The notes below the pieces were generated by a model. That model saw nothing but the letters and a program-made list of their open reading frames with translations. It did not search any database and was not told where the DNA came from. This document shows positions 25,857 through 33,966 of a stretch of 64,000 nt of DNA, in pieces. Within the stretch, counting starts at the first letter, position 1; every line of letters starts with the position of its first letter. The DNA is from an uncultured Oscillospiraceae bacterium (lineage in GTDB: Bacteria > Bacillota > Clostridia > Oscillospirales > Oscillospiraceae). Where the stretch lies: NCBI GenBank assembly GCA_947589745.1, contig CANQCS010000003.1, forward strand, positions 53,421 through 117,420, in the 5' to 3' direction. The translations under genes were made by a program, and so were the position numbers.

Positions 25857-26138
25857 ATGTATCAAGCCGTCTCCACCACTGTCATCGACCTGACCCCCTA
25901 CCTGCTCCGGAGCACCCGGGAGCGCGCCCGCGACGCGCTCTACACCGTTCTGGCCCTGTGGACCCAGTATCTGGCCATAGGCGTCCTGGGGCTGTACGGC
26001 CTGCTGCGCCTGCTGCTCCACCCGGAGATACCCGCCGGGTGCTACACAGGGCCGCTGGCGCTCCTGTGGGCCGCGTCGTTCTTCCTGCTGCTGACCAGCT
26101 ATGTCTCGGACCTGGTGCTGTGGCGGGAGGAGGAGTAG
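25857..26138 (+). CDS. Small two-helix membrane protein of unknown function
   Basis: 93 residues from the ATG after GAAGGAGGAACCCGCT. It has two clear hydrophobic spans, YTVLALWTQYLAIGVLGLYGLLRLL and GPLALLWAASFFLLLTSYVSDLVL, and an acidic tail (WREEE). No family recognised and no partner in an operon; the next gene has its own promoter. Confidence 0.65.
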   Translation: MYQAVSTTVIDLTPYLLRSTRERARDALYTVLALWTQYLAIGVLGLYGLLRLLLHPEIPAGCYTGPLALLWAASFFLLLTSYVSDLVLWREEE

Positions 26139-26153
26139 CTCCCCGCCGGGATG

Positions 26154-26199
26154 CCCCCTTGACAACCGCGCCGGATGGAGTACAATCTTGTCAAGGGGG
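26154..26199 (+). promoter_or_regulatory. Promoter of the flavin reductase gene inside a 12-bp inverted repeat
   Basis: TTGACA (26159-26164), 16-base spacer, TACAAT (26181-26186). The perfect inverted repeat CCCCCTTGACAA (26154-26165) / TTGTCAAGGGGG (26188-26199) overlaps the -35 and sits just after the -10. This arrangement fits a repressor operator. Confidence 0.6.
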
Positions 26200-26233
26200 C
26201 GCCGCCCCACACTGCCGAATGGAGGAACACGCA

Positions 26234-26764
26234 ATGAGAGAGATTCCTGTACAGGAGCTGCAGATCAACCCCATGACCATGATCGCCCGGGAGTGGATGC
26301 TGGTCACCGCCGGAAATCAGGAGAGGGGCTACAACACCATGACCGCCTCCTGGGGCCACCTGGGCTCCATCTGGGGCCGCCCAGACGGCAAGTGGCCCGG
26401 CGGCCTGCCCACCGCCGTGGTCTACGTCCGGCCCCAGCGGTACACCAAGGAGTTTGTGGATCGGGAGGAGCTGTTCACCCTGTCCGTGCTGGACGAGAGT
26501 TGGCGCAAGGCCCTGGGCTATCTGGGCTCCCACTCCGGCCGGGACGGGGACAAGGTGGCGGCGGTGGGATTGACGCCGGTGTTCGACGGCGGCACCACCT
26601 ACTTCGCCGAGGCCCGGCTGGTGCTGGTCTGCCGGAAGCTGTACCGCGCCCCGCTGCTGGAGAGCGGGTTCATCGACAGGGATATCGTCACCTACGACTA
26701 CCCGGAAAAGGATTTCCACGATATGTACGTGGGCGAGATCCTCAAGGTGCTGGTGGCCGATTGA
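26234..26764 (+). CDS. Flavin reductase-like domain protein
   Basis: 176 residues. NPMTMIAREWMLVTAGNQER, then NTMTASWGHLGSIW and VVYVRPQRYTKEFVDREELFTLSVL form the FMN-binding split-barrel of the flavin-reductase-like family. SGRDGDKVAAVGLTPVF follows, and it ends KDFHDMYVGEILKVL. Such proteins bind FMN and reduce flavin with NAD(P)H or, in anaerobes, serve as electron carriers with unknown partners. It is monocistronic between its own promoter and a strong terminator. Confidence 0.85.
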   Translation: MREIPVQELQINPMTMIAREWMLVTAGNQERGYNTMTASWGHLGSIWGRPDGKWPGGLPTAVVYVRPQRYTKEFVDREELFTLSVLDESWRKALGYLGSHSGRDGDKVAAVGLTPVFDGGTTYFAEARLVLVCRKLYRAPLLESGFIDRDIVTYDYPEKDFHDMYVGEILKVLVAD

Positions 26765-26825
26765 TCCCGCTCCAATGGGCCTTGGGACCGCCTGCCTAGT
26801 ATTTTCCGGCTTCCCGGTCAGAAGA

Positions 26826-26858
26826 GATGCCCGCCGCGCAAAAGCGGCGGGCATCCTT
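26826..26858 (+). terminator. Intrinsic terminator of the flavin reductase gene
   Basis: GATGCCCGCCGC / GCGGCGGGCATC around a GCAAAA-type loop, followed by CTTTTGTTT. Confidence 0.9.
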
Positions 26859-26910
26859 TTGTTTATTTCCACAAAATTTTGCTCTTGACTGTCAGATTTT
26901 ATAGAAAAAC

Positions 26911-26939
26911 TTGCCACACATTTTCTTCTGTGCTAGAAT
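26911..26939 (+). promoter_or_regulatory. Promoter of the beta-CASP nuclease gene
   Basis: TTGCCA (26911-26916), 17-base spacer, TAGAAT (26934-26939), 30 bases before the start codon. Confidence 0.65.
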
Positions 26940-26969
26940 AAAGCTATACAAGAAAAGGAGGCGTCCACT

Positions 26970-28565
26970 ATGAAGCTCAGCTTTTTCGGCGCGGATCAGT
27001 GCGTCACCGGCAGCTGCCACTGCCTGGAGGTAAACGGCAAGCGCATCCTCATTGACTGCGGCCTTCAGCAGGGCAGGGACGAGATCGACAACCGGGAGCT
27101 GCCCTTCGCCCCCAACACCATCGACTACGTCCTTATCACCCACGCCCACATCGACCACAGCGGCCGTGTGCCCATGCTGGTCAAGCAGGGCTTCGGCGGC
27201 CAGATCTGGACCACCCGCCTGACGGCGGAGCTGCTGGAGATCATGCTGGCCGACAGCGCCCACATCCAGGAGTCCGACGCCCAGTATGAGAACCGCAAGA
27301 ACCAGCGGGCGGGCCGGGCCCTGGTGGAGCCCATCTACACCGTGGAGGACGCCCAGCGGACCATGACCTACGTCCACACCTGCGAGTACGAGCAGACGGT
27401 GCAGCTCTGCGACGGCGTGAAGGCCACTTTCACCGACGCCGGCCATCTGCTGGGCTCCGCCAGCATCACCCTGGAGCTCAGCGAGAACGGCGTGGAGAAG
27501 ACCGTCGTCTTCTCCGGCGATATCGGCAATATCAACCAGCCCATCATCCGAGACCCCATCCCCCTGGACAGGGCGGATTACGTGGTCATGGAGTCCACCT
27601 ACGGCGACCGGAACCATGTGGAGGTGTGGAGCTACACCTCGGAGCTGGCCCATGTCATCGACCGTACCCTGGGCCGGGGCGGCAATGTGGTCATCCCCGC
27701 CTTCGCCGTGGGCCGCACCCAGGAGATCCTGTACTTTATCCACCGCATCAAGATGGAGGGCCTGGTGAAGTCCATGCCCGACTTCCAGGTCTACATCGAC
27801 TCCCCCCTGGCGGGCAAGGCCACCGGCATCTTCGCCGGGGACCTCCACGGCTACCTGGACGACGAGGCCCTAGACCTGGTGAAGAGCGGCGCGGCCATGT
27901 TCTCCTTCCCCGGCCTGCAGCTGACGGAGTCGGTGGAGGAGTCCAAGCTCCTGAACGCCGACAGGACCCCCAAGGTCATCATCTCCGCCTCCGGCATGTG
28001 CGACGCAGGCCGCATCCGGCACCATCTGAAGTACAACCTCTGGCGGCCCGAGAGCACCATCGTGTTCGTGGGCTTCCAGTCCCCCGGCACCCTGGGCCGG
28101 AACCTGCTGGAGGGGGCCAAGAGCGTGAAGCTCTTCGGCGAGGACGTGGCGGTCCGGGCGGAGGTCCTGAACTTCCAGGGCCTCAGCAGCCACGCCGACC
28201 GTGACCACCTCATCGACTGGGCCAAGCACTTCCAGCCGGAGACCCGGTTCTTCGTGGTCCACGGCGACCGCGAGGTGGCGCCCTACTTCGCGGACACCCT
28301 GGTGAAGCTGGGCTACAAGGCCCACGCTCCCCAGTACACGGAGGTCTACGACCTGGCGGCGGACCGCCAGCTGGAGCGGGGCTATCTGCCCGAGCGGAAG
28401 AAAGTCTTCTACGGCGGCGCCAAGGTCTCCAGCGCCTATCAGCGTCTGGTGGCCGTGGGCAAGCTGCTCCAGGAGGTCATCGTCCGCAGCAAGGGTCGGG
28501 CCAACAAGGATCTGGCCAACTTTGCCGACCAGCTCAAGCAGCTCATCGACCGGTTCGAGAAATAA
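26970..28565 (+). CDS. Beta-CASP metallo-beta-lactamase ribonuclease (CPSF-like)
   Basis: 531 residues. The MBL domain has the metal motifs THAHIDHSGRVP, FTDAGHLLGSASI (motif 3 His) and FSGDIGN (motif 4 Asp). The beta-CASP insertion has VVMESTYGDRNH, VIPAFAVGRTQEIL and IDSPLAGKATGIF. C-terminal motifs follow: ISASGMCDAGRIRHHLKYNLW and FQGLSSHADRDHLIDW. The family processes or degrades RNA. A ~60-residue C-terminal extension (after YTEVYDL) is charged and could be RNA- or partner-binding. A small membrane protein gene follows after 14 bases. Confidence 0.93.
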   Translation: MKLSFFGADQCVTGSCHCLEVNGKRILIDCGLQQGRDEIDNRELPFAPNTIDYVLITHAHIDHSGRVPMLVKQGFGGQIWTTRLTAELLEIMLADSAHIQESDAQYENRKNQRAGRALVEPIYTVEDAQRTMTYVHTCEYEQTVQLCDGVKATFTDAGHLLGSASITLELSENGVEKTVVFSGDIGNINQPIIRDPIPLDRADYVVMESTYGDRNHVEVWSYTSELAHVIDRTLGRGGNVVIPAFAVGRTQEILYFIHRIKMEGLVKSMPDFQVYIDSPLAGKATGIFAGDLHGYLDDEALDLVKSGAAMFSFPGLQLTESVEESKLLNADRTPKVIISASGMCDAGRIRHHLKYNLWRPESTIVFVGFQSPGTLGRNLLEGAKSVKLFGEDVAVRAEVLNFQGLSSHADRDHLIDWAKHFQPETRFFVVHGDREVAPYFADTLVKLGYKAHAPQYTEVYDLAADRQLERGYLPERKKVFYGGAKVSSAYQRLVAVGKLLQEVIVRSKGRANKDLANFADQLKQLIDRFEK

Positions 28566-28579
28566 GGAAGGAGACGGCC

Positions 28580-28741
28580 ATGAAGAAACTGCGGATCGCG
28601 GCGATCGTGTTCCTGGTCATCGCGCTGATCGGCGCCGCCCGCTATTTCGGCGGGGTCTCCCCGGTCAACGCCGGGATATTCCTCTTCCCCGGGATCATCG
28701 CGGCGGTGCTGTTCGTCCTGTCGCGGAAGAAGGAGGCATGA
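28580..28741 (+). CDS. Small membrane protein (53 aa)
   Basis: Too short for the ORF track. ATG after AAGGAAGGAGACGGCC. The product MKKLRIAAIVFLVIALIGAA, then RYFGGVSPVNAGIFLFPGII and AAVLFVLSRKKEA is two hydrophobic helices with a positive tail. It is 14 bases after the beta-CASP gene, so probably co-transcribed. Function unknown. Confidence 0.6.
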   Translation: MKKLRIAAIVFLVIALIGAARYFGGVSPVNAGIFLFPGIIAAVLFVLSRKKEA

Positions 28742-28785
28742 CTTTTTCCGCTGGGAAAAGCCGTCAAGCCGGAAGGTTTTTGCAA

Positions 28786-28822
28786 AAGGAGGCCCGCCGC
28801 TTATGGAGCGGCGGGCCTCCTT
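28786..28822. terminator. Bidirectional terminator between convergent genes
   Basis: AAGGAGGCCCGCCGC / GCGGCGGGCCTCCTT, a perfect 15-bp stem with a seven-base loop; T-runs are modest on both sides. Confidence 0.85.
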
Positions 28823-28836
28823 ATCCGTTCTGCGGC

Positions 28837-30459
28837 TCACGCTGATTGCAGATAGGGTGTTACCGGCTGCAGATCGTACACCTGGGTAAACTGTCTCTTC
28901 CGCTCCGGAGTGAGATGGTGGCTGACCAAGATCAGCGTCAGGTCTGGGTTCGCCAGCAGGCTTTTTTCTACAATGTCCGCATTCTTCTGGTCCAATGCGC
29001 TGGTGCCCTCGTCCACCAGGAGGATGGAGCGGTGGTGGATCAGGGCGCGGGCGATGGCCACCCGCTGCTTCTGCCCGCCGGAGAGATTGCTGCCGTCCTC
29101 GCCCACCGGGGTGTCCAGACCCTCCGGCATGGCGGCAAGGTCCCCCGCGAGAGCGCTGTCCCGCAGAGCCTTTTCCATCTGCTCGTTGGTAAACGTCTCG
29201 CCCAAAGTGATGTTGTCCCGGATGGTGGAGTTGAAAAGGAACACGTTCTGTTCGATGTAACTCATCTGCCGCTGGAGCTGCTCTGGTGTAAAGTCGTGGG
29301 CGTCCGCGCCGTCAAAGCAGATGGTCCCGCTGTAATCCGGCAGCCAGCCCAGCAGGAGCTTCAATAGCGTGGACTTGCCGCACCCGGAGGGGCCGGTCAG
29401 AGCGTACTTGCCGCCCTTTTTGAAGGTGAGGGACAAACCCTCAAGGACAGGCTTCTCTTCGTATTGGAAGGTCAGGTCCTTCACGGTGATGGCGCTGTTG
29501 ACCTCGGGCAGGCCGCCGCTTTCTTTGTCCTGCCCACTGTCGCCGCGGACGGCGATCTTGTCAAAGTAAGGTTTCGTGGAGGAGAACGACAGCAGGTACT
29601 GAGCCAGGTTGCCGACGCCGTTGGAGAGGCTTCCGACCAGATTTCCCCCGCCCATCAGGGCGCCCTGGAGGATCACACCCCGGATGGAAAGCACACCGAT
29701 AAGTACATTTGTCAGCATCTGCATGACGATGTTGACGCACTCAAATCCCGCGCCGATAAACGCCTTCACATAGGTGAGTTTATATTTTGGCTTTTCAATT
29801 TGCTCACTGGCCTCCTTTGCGCCCTGGCGGAACCGTTGTTCCCGGCCAAAGGAGCGCAAGACATCATAGCCTGCCAGAATGTCTTTCAGCTTGCTTGTGG
29901 CCTTGGACTGCCCCGCTTCGCAGTCTGCACCCAACTTCTCCATGCGCTTCGTGAAAAGCTGCGGGACAAGCATCATCACGGCCACATTGGCCAGTGCCGC
30001 CACGAGCAATGACCAGTGGAGCGTCAAGAGGGCGATGGCGCTGAATATGACGTTGGCTGCGCAACCGACACACCGATAAAAGGGCTGCCATGCCAGTTCT
30101 TCTATCTGATTTACGTCGTTGGTGAACCAGGATAGGTACTCTCCCGTGTCCTTCCCGTGGAACTCCACATGGGACTTTTGAAGCAGAGTCGCCGTCATGT
30201 CCCGCCGGACCGCGTTGTTCATGTCCCGAATGGCGCGGCCCTGGAGAAGCTCATAGAGGCTGTCGACCCATAGGAGAATAAACCAAGAGCCCGTCAGTAT
30301 CAACTCCCAAAAGAAAAATCCCCGCAGATCAAGCTCAATGATGCTTTGAAAGGTCTGCATCATCAGAAGATTGTTCCCGATCTGCAGGGCGCTCACGATA
30401 AGCAGCATCAGGATCGCCGAAAGATTGGCGAACCAATATTTTTTGAGATAATAGCTCAT
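28837..30459 (-). CDS. ABC exporter, fused membrane and ATPase domains
   Basis: 540 residues from the ATG after AAAAAGGAGTGATCAAA. Six membrane helices occupy ~1-310. The ATPase domain has Walker A GPSGCGKSTLLK, signature NLSGGQKQRVAIARAL and Walker B SILLVDEGTSALD, with the catalytic Glu present, so a homodimer would be active. It belongs to the single-polypeptide half-exporter type used for peptides, lipids or drugs. It is the second gene of an operon with an XRE regulator 16 bases upstream. The substrate is unknown; the neighbour suggests an inducible efflux or immunity role. Confidence 0.9.
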   Translation of the reverse strand: MSYYLKKYWFANLSAILMLLIVSALQIGNNLLMMQTFQSIIELDLRGFFFWELILTGSWFILLWVDSLYELLQGRAIRDMNNAVRRDMTATLLQKSHVEFHGKDTGEYLSWFTNDVNQIEELAWQPFYRCVGCAANVIFSAIALLTLHWSLLVAALANVAVMMLVPQLFTKRMEKLGADCEAGQSKATSKLKDILAGYDVLRSFGREQRFRQGAKEASEQIEKPKYKLTYVKAFIGAGFECVNIVMQMLTNVLIGVLSIRGVILQGALMGGGNLVGSLSNGVGNLAQYLLSFSSTKPYFDKIAVRGDSGQDKESGGLPEVNSAITVKDLTFQYEEKPVLEGLSLTFKKGGKYALTGPSGCGKSTLLKLLLGWLPDYSGTICFDGADAHDFTPEQLQRQMSYIEQNVFLFNSTIRDNITLGETFTNEQMEKALRDSALAGDLAAMPEGLDTPVGEDGSNLSGGQKQRVAIARALIHHRSILLVDEGTSALDQKNADIVEKSLLANPDLTLILVSHHLTPERKRQFTQVYDLQPVTPYLQSA

Positions 30460-30475
30460 TTTGATCACTCCTTTT

Positions 30476-31369
30476 TCATTCAGATACTTGTTTTGCATCT
30501 TCCCATTTTTCGCCCGGCCCAAAGAGAGGCATTGGGGAGTACAGCTTCAGATAATTGGACTCGGACTGCATCAGCGTCCGGGTAAGCAGCAGGAAAGGGA
30601 TCAGCTTCCATGGCTCTGAAACCTCATAGACATTAGTTTCGCCATCCTCCAATTCAAGCTCCATGGAGGACACCAATCTCAACTCCGCCAGCGCATTCAG
30701 CAGCTCTTCCGCAGCTTCCCGCGCCATGTTCAGATGCTTCGTCACAACGCTTGTAGAGAACCAGCCTATTTTCCGGTTATAAATGTATTCCATCAGTTCC
30801 AGACACCCCGGCCTTGCCAGGACCGCGAAAAGCTTTCGGTATTCCTCCTTGGGTGACAGCCATTGCCCCCAACCGCCTTGGGGCCTGGGCCAGAGCGTCA
30901 CAAAGGACAGGTCTTCGGCGTGAACGTCAAAGAAGATGCCGCCCTCTGCCGCGATCTGCGAAAGCTGCAAGAGTTCGCTGCCATCACCATAGGCGAATCT
31001 GCACGTCTCGGGATAGTCTGTCATCGGCAGACTGATCCTGCCGTCCTCGTCCGGCACGAAGTATTGCTTAGACGACCAAACCAGCCGGCAGAACTGATCC
31101 AGCCGTTCCTTTGCGGGGAAACCCCGCAGCCACCGGCCTACTGCGTCCGCCGGGTCCTCCTGTTCCCTGCCCTCCATGCCAAAGAGGGCATCGATGGTCA
31201 CGCCCAGCTGCCTTGACAGCACCGGCAGCAGCTCCACATCCGGCGCGCCGCCCCTCTCCCATTTGCCCACGGCCTGGGAGGATACGCCCACCATTTTCCC
31301 CAACTGCTCTTGGGTAAGGCCCCGCTCTTTCCGCAGGGCCGCGATATTTTCGCTCAAAACACTTGACAT
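30476..31369 (-). CDS. XRE-family transcriptional regulator with C-terminal sensor region
   Basis: 297 residues, start at the ATG after AAAAGGAGGG (track start is upstream of the promoter). The helix-turn-helix is at 5-60: NIAALRKERGLTQEQLGKMV, GVSSQAVGKWERGGAPDVEL, LPVLSRQLGVTIDALF. The ~230-residue C-terminal part has no family I recognise. It includes a winged-helix-like stretch (MEYIYNRKIGWFSTSVVTKHLNMAREAAEELLNAL), so it may carry a second DNA-binding or MarR-like fold. First gene of the ABC exporter operon and likely its repressor, with ACAACC boxes over its promoter. Confidence 0.8.
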   Translation of the reverse strand: MSSVLSENIAALRKERGLTQEQLGKMVGVSSQAVGKWERGGAPDVELLPVLSRQLGVTIDALFGMEGREQEDPADAVGRWLRGFPAKERLDQFCRLVWSSKQYFVPDEDGRISLPMTDYPETCRFAYGDGSELLQLSQIAAEGGIFFDVHAEDLSFVTLWPRPQGGWGQWLSPKEEYRKLFAVLARPGCLELMEYIYNRKIGWFSTSVVTKHLNMAREAAEELLNALAELRLVSSMELELEDGETNVYEVSEPWKLIPFLLLTRTLMQSESNYLKLYSPMPLFGPGEKWEDAKQVSE

Positions 31370-31394
31370 CTCGAGCACCCTCCTTTTGTTTGCT

Positions 31395-31456
31395 GGTTGT
31401 ATTATAGCAAAAATAATGGTTGTATTCAATGGAGACGTTTTTTCATAAAAACAACC
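31395..31456 (-). promoter_or_regulatory. Promoter and likely operators of the XRE-ABC operon
   Basis: On the minus strand TTGAAT (31429-31424), 17-base spacer, TATAAT (31406-31401). The hexamer GGTTGT occurs at 31395-31400 and 31418-31423, 23 bases apart (about two helical turns), flanking the -10, and again inverted (ACAACC) at 31451-31456. Good candidates for autoregulatory binding sites. Confidence 0.65.
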
Positions 31457-31568
31457 ATAGGTTTCAAAACAAAACTACAAGGGGCATTTTGGGGCACGCC
31501 AACAGGCGCGCCGCTCTATGAGCGGTGGGCCTGCTTTCATGCGATCCTTCAATTTCTTTAAAAAAGTA

Positions 31569-32057
31569 TCAGTTTTCCTCTGCCATCCGTTCCAGCGGCG
31601 GGCCCTCCAATTGGTAGGTGTCCCACTCGTCCACCAGTTCCGCGTCCATGCTCTTGTAGAACCGGATGGCGGGCTCGTTCCACTTCAGACAGCTCCACTC
31701 CAATCTGGCGCAGTCCCGCTCCTTCACCAGCGCACACAGGTAGGCCATGGCCGCACGGCCCAGGCCCCTGCCCCGGTACTCCGGCAGGATGAACAGGTCC
31801 TCCAGATGGATGGCCGCACGGCCCCGGAAGGTGGAGAAGGTGTAGAAGAACACCGCGAAGCCCACCTCTTTCCCGTCCTCCAGGACGAACAGGGCCTCCG
31901 CCTGACGGCGGTCAAAGAGGGCCTTTTCCAGCATGGCCTCCGAAGCCACCACCTGCTCGGGCCGCTTCTCATAGACGGACAGGCACCGGATGAAGTCCAG
32001 CACCAGTCCCACATCCTCCCGCCGGGCGAAGCGGAAGGAGACATCAGGTCTTTCCAT
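31569..32057 (-). CDS. GNAT-family N-acetyltransferase (SSAT-like)
   Basis: 162 residues. GFAVFFYTFSTFRGRAAIHLEDLFI and the acetyl-CoA loop LPEYRGRGLGRAAMAYL (Q/RxxGxG/A) are typical, with WNEPAIRFYKSMDAELVDEW at the end. The ST-F-x-G-R-x-x-I-x-L-E-D-L pattern resembles spermidine/diamine acetyltransferases. Followed on its upstream side by two tiny genes; probably independent. Confidence 0.88.
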   Translation of the reverse strand: MERPDVSFRFARREDVGLVLDFIRCLSVYEKRPEQVVASEAMLEKALFDRRQAEALFVLEDGKEVGFAVFFYTFSTFRGRAAIHLEDLFILPEYRGRGLGRAAMAYLCALVKERDCARLEWSCLKWNEPAIRFYKSMDAELVDEWDTYQLEGPPLERMAEEN

Positions 32058-32070
32058 ATGTACCTCCGTC

Positions 32071-32166
32071 TTATGCCAGCATCGGCAGGATCAGGCCCGC
32101 TAGCATCGACAGCACCAGCAGGGCGATGACGGCCCTGGAGATGATCTTGACCCACTTCTGATTCAT
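32071..32166 (-). CDS. 31-residue membrane peptide
   Basis: MNQKWVKIISRAVIALLVLS then MLAGLILPMLA, one hydrophobic helix with a positive N-terminus. The start ATG overlaps the DUF951 stop (ATGA), and GAGGAGGATGCCAT supplies the ribosome site, so it is translationally coupled to DUF951. Function unknown. Confidence 0.6.
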   Translation of the reverse strand: MNQKWVKIISRAVIALLVLSMLAGLILPMLA

Positions 32167-32354
32167 ATGGCATCCTCCTCGTTCAAAATCTTTTTGATCG
32201 CCTTTTCCACCTTGCTCCGGGGCAGCATCAGCTCGTGGCCGCAGCCCTCGCAACGCAGCTTGATATCCATTCCCACCCGCAGCACGGTCCACACCTTGCT
32301 GCCGCAGGGGTGCTGTTTTTTCAGCTCCACCTTCTGGCCCAATTTCAAGTCCAA
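32163..32354 (-). CDS. DUF951 family protein
   Basis: 63 residues with a TTG start after TGAGGTGATTTTTGC. LGQKVELKKQHPCGSKVWTV, LRVGMDIKLRCEGCGHELML and PRSKVEKAIKKI match the conserved DUF951 pattern, in which the HPCGS cysteine and the CxxCG pair look like a metal site. The family often neighbours genes for DNA or cell division functions, but its role is unknown. Confidence 0.85.
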   Translation of the reverse strand: MDLKLGQKVELKKQHPCGSKVWTVLRVGMDIKLRCEGCGHELMLPRSKVEKAIKKILNEEDAI

Positions 32355-32438
32355 GCAAAAATCACCTCATATCTTCAACGGTCAAGCTCCCACACGCATA
32401 CACTGTCCTATCCAGAAACAAAAGGACGGTGTATCATT

Positions 32439-33320
32439 TTGCGAAGAGAACAATACTTGCCGGAGGGCTGCTCCCCCCAATTTCCCAGCCACCAGCCCCT
32501 GTCCGCGCTCCAGGAGGCCATGGAGCGGCAGACCATCCTGGAGGGCATGGCCCTCCGCTGCGACGCCAAGCGGGACCTGACGGTCAGCCTGGGCGGCTAT
32601 GAGGGCACCATCCCCCGCGCCGAGGCGGTCCACCCCTCTATCAGCGGTTCAGAGCGGGACATTGCCGTCCTTTCAAGGGTCGGCAAGCAAGTCTGCTTTA
32701 CAGTTACCAGCATCGACATCGACGGCGGCGGGCGGCCCCATCTGACGCTTTCCCGGCGGGCAGCCCAGGAGCAGGCCCTGGCGTGGCTGCTGGAGCACGC
32801 CGAGCCAGGCGGCGTCCTGCCCGCCCGGGTGACCCACCTGGAGCGGTTCGGTGCCTTTGTGGACCTGGGCTGCGGGGTGACGTCTCTCATCCCGCTGGAG
32901 AATATCTCGGTCTCCCGCATCCCCCACCCCTCGGCCCGGTTCCGGGTGGGGCAGGACATACTGGTCTGCGTCACAGACGTGGACCCGACTGCCAACCGTT
33001 TCTACTTAACACATAAGGAATTGCTAGGCACCTGGCTGGAGAACGCCGCCGCCTTCGCCCCCGGCGACACGGTGACGGGCATCGTCCGCAGCATCCGGGA
33101 CTACGGGGCCTTCATTGAGCTGACGCCCAACCTGTCCGGGCTGTCGGACTGGCGGGGGGACCTGTCCCCCGGCGACCGGGTGTCGGTATACATCAAGTCG
33201 ATCCGCCCGGAGGGGCGGAAGATCAAGCTCCAAGTGGTAGAAAATTTGGGTCCCGCCGGGACCCCAGAGGAGATACATTACTTTATCACCGACGGGGTGA
33301 TAAAGGGGTGGGAGTATTAG
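32439..33320 (+). CDS. S1-domain RNA-binding protein (ribosomal protein S1-like)
   Basis: About 293 residues. Three consecutive S1-type modules: a degenerate one near 50-110 (LGGYEGTIPRAEAVHPSI), then GVLPARVTHLERFGAFVDLGCGVTSLIPLENISVSRI and GDTVTGIVRSIRDYGAFIELTPNLSGLSDW. The track ORF starts inside the divergent DUF951 gene. I favour the TTG at 32439 (ILRREQYLPEG), about 12 bases after AAGGACGG; an in-frame ATG at EAMERQ is the alternative. It probably binds mRNA, similar to the short S1 homologues of Clostridia. Confidence 0.8.
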   Translation: MRREQYLPEGCSPQFPSHQPLSALQEAMERQTILEGMALRCDAKRDLTVSLGGYEGTIPRAEAVHPSISGSERDIAVLSRVGKQVCFTVTSIDIDGGGRPHLTLSRRAAQEQALAWLLEHAEPGGVLPARVTHLERFGAFVDLGCGVTSLIPLENISVSRIPHPSARFRVGQDILVCVTDVDPTANRFYLTHKELLGTWLENAAAFAPGDTVTGIVRSIRDYGAFIELTPNLSGLSDWRGDLSPGDRVSVYIKSIRPEGRKIKLQVVENLGPAGTPEEIHYFITDGVIKGWEY

Positions 33321-33324
33321 CCCT

Positions 33325-33965
33325 TCGGACTGGGGGCGTGGGGGGCTCCGCCCCCCACCGGGGTTGGTAGGGACCTTCGGTCCCTGCCGGCCCTGGGTTA
33401 CTTTTTGTGCAAACAAAAAGTAACCAAAAAATTGCTTAAGGGGCTGGCGCCCCTTAAGAATCCCTGGGGAGGACGGTTAAGGGCAGATAGATGGTGGAAC
33501 TAGGGGCCAGGGAAAGCATTCACCGGGGATGCTGTGTTGGTTTTTCCGTAGTCTTACTGCCGGTTGCTCCGTTCCACTACGCAATTGATAGATGTTTCGT
33601 TTTGAGCCGTATACGGAAATCTGTCCTGTGCGTAGTGGAACGGAGCAGAACGCAGTGGGACTACGGAAAACGACCAGCGCACCCAATGTCCGGTTTCGCC
33701 GCCCCAAGCGGCGAAACTTGCGCCGCAGAAGGATCTTCTTGGGGACATACTATCAGTAGCCGCTTCGCCTTTATACACGGGACCCGGCCCGGTTTAGACA
33801 AAACAGACCACAGGGGGAGCGCAAACCTAAACAAAAAATAAGGAAAGATTCTCAAGAAAACCATTCCTGGTTTTCTTGAGCGTGCTTTTGGGTACTTTTC
33901 CCACGGGGGAAGAGTACCCCAGGGCGTGGGGGCGGAGCCCCCACACCCCCGTGGGGCCGGAGGCC
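33325..33965 (-). repeat. Interspersed palindromic repeat family B, copy 2
   Basis: Fills the gap between the S1 gene and hflX. Outer stem GGTTACTTTTTG/CAAAAAGTAACC, CTTAAGGGG/CCCCTTAAG, left core arm TTGCTCCGTTCCACTACGCAA (33564), a 44-base centre, right core arm TGCGTAGTGGAACGGAGCAG (33629), then CTCAAGAAAACC/GGTTTTCTTGAG and GGTACTTTTCCC with partner. Ends in a GC hairpin GGGGGCGGAGCCCCC. The ORFs over it (33491-33841 etc.) are not supported. Confidence 0.85.
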
Positions 33966-33966
33966 C

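Noticed and set aside
26101-26799. Second long ORF overlapping the flavin reductase gene
   Set aside because: Different frame from the reductase with Arg/Gly/Pro-rich translation; the reductase frame has the ribosome site and domain motifs.
33491-33841. Short ORFs with the recurring translation RSGTEQPAV in all family B repeats
   Set aside because: They start and stop at different points in each copy, lack ribosome sites and follow DNA hairpins, so the shared peptide reflects the repeat, not a protein family.
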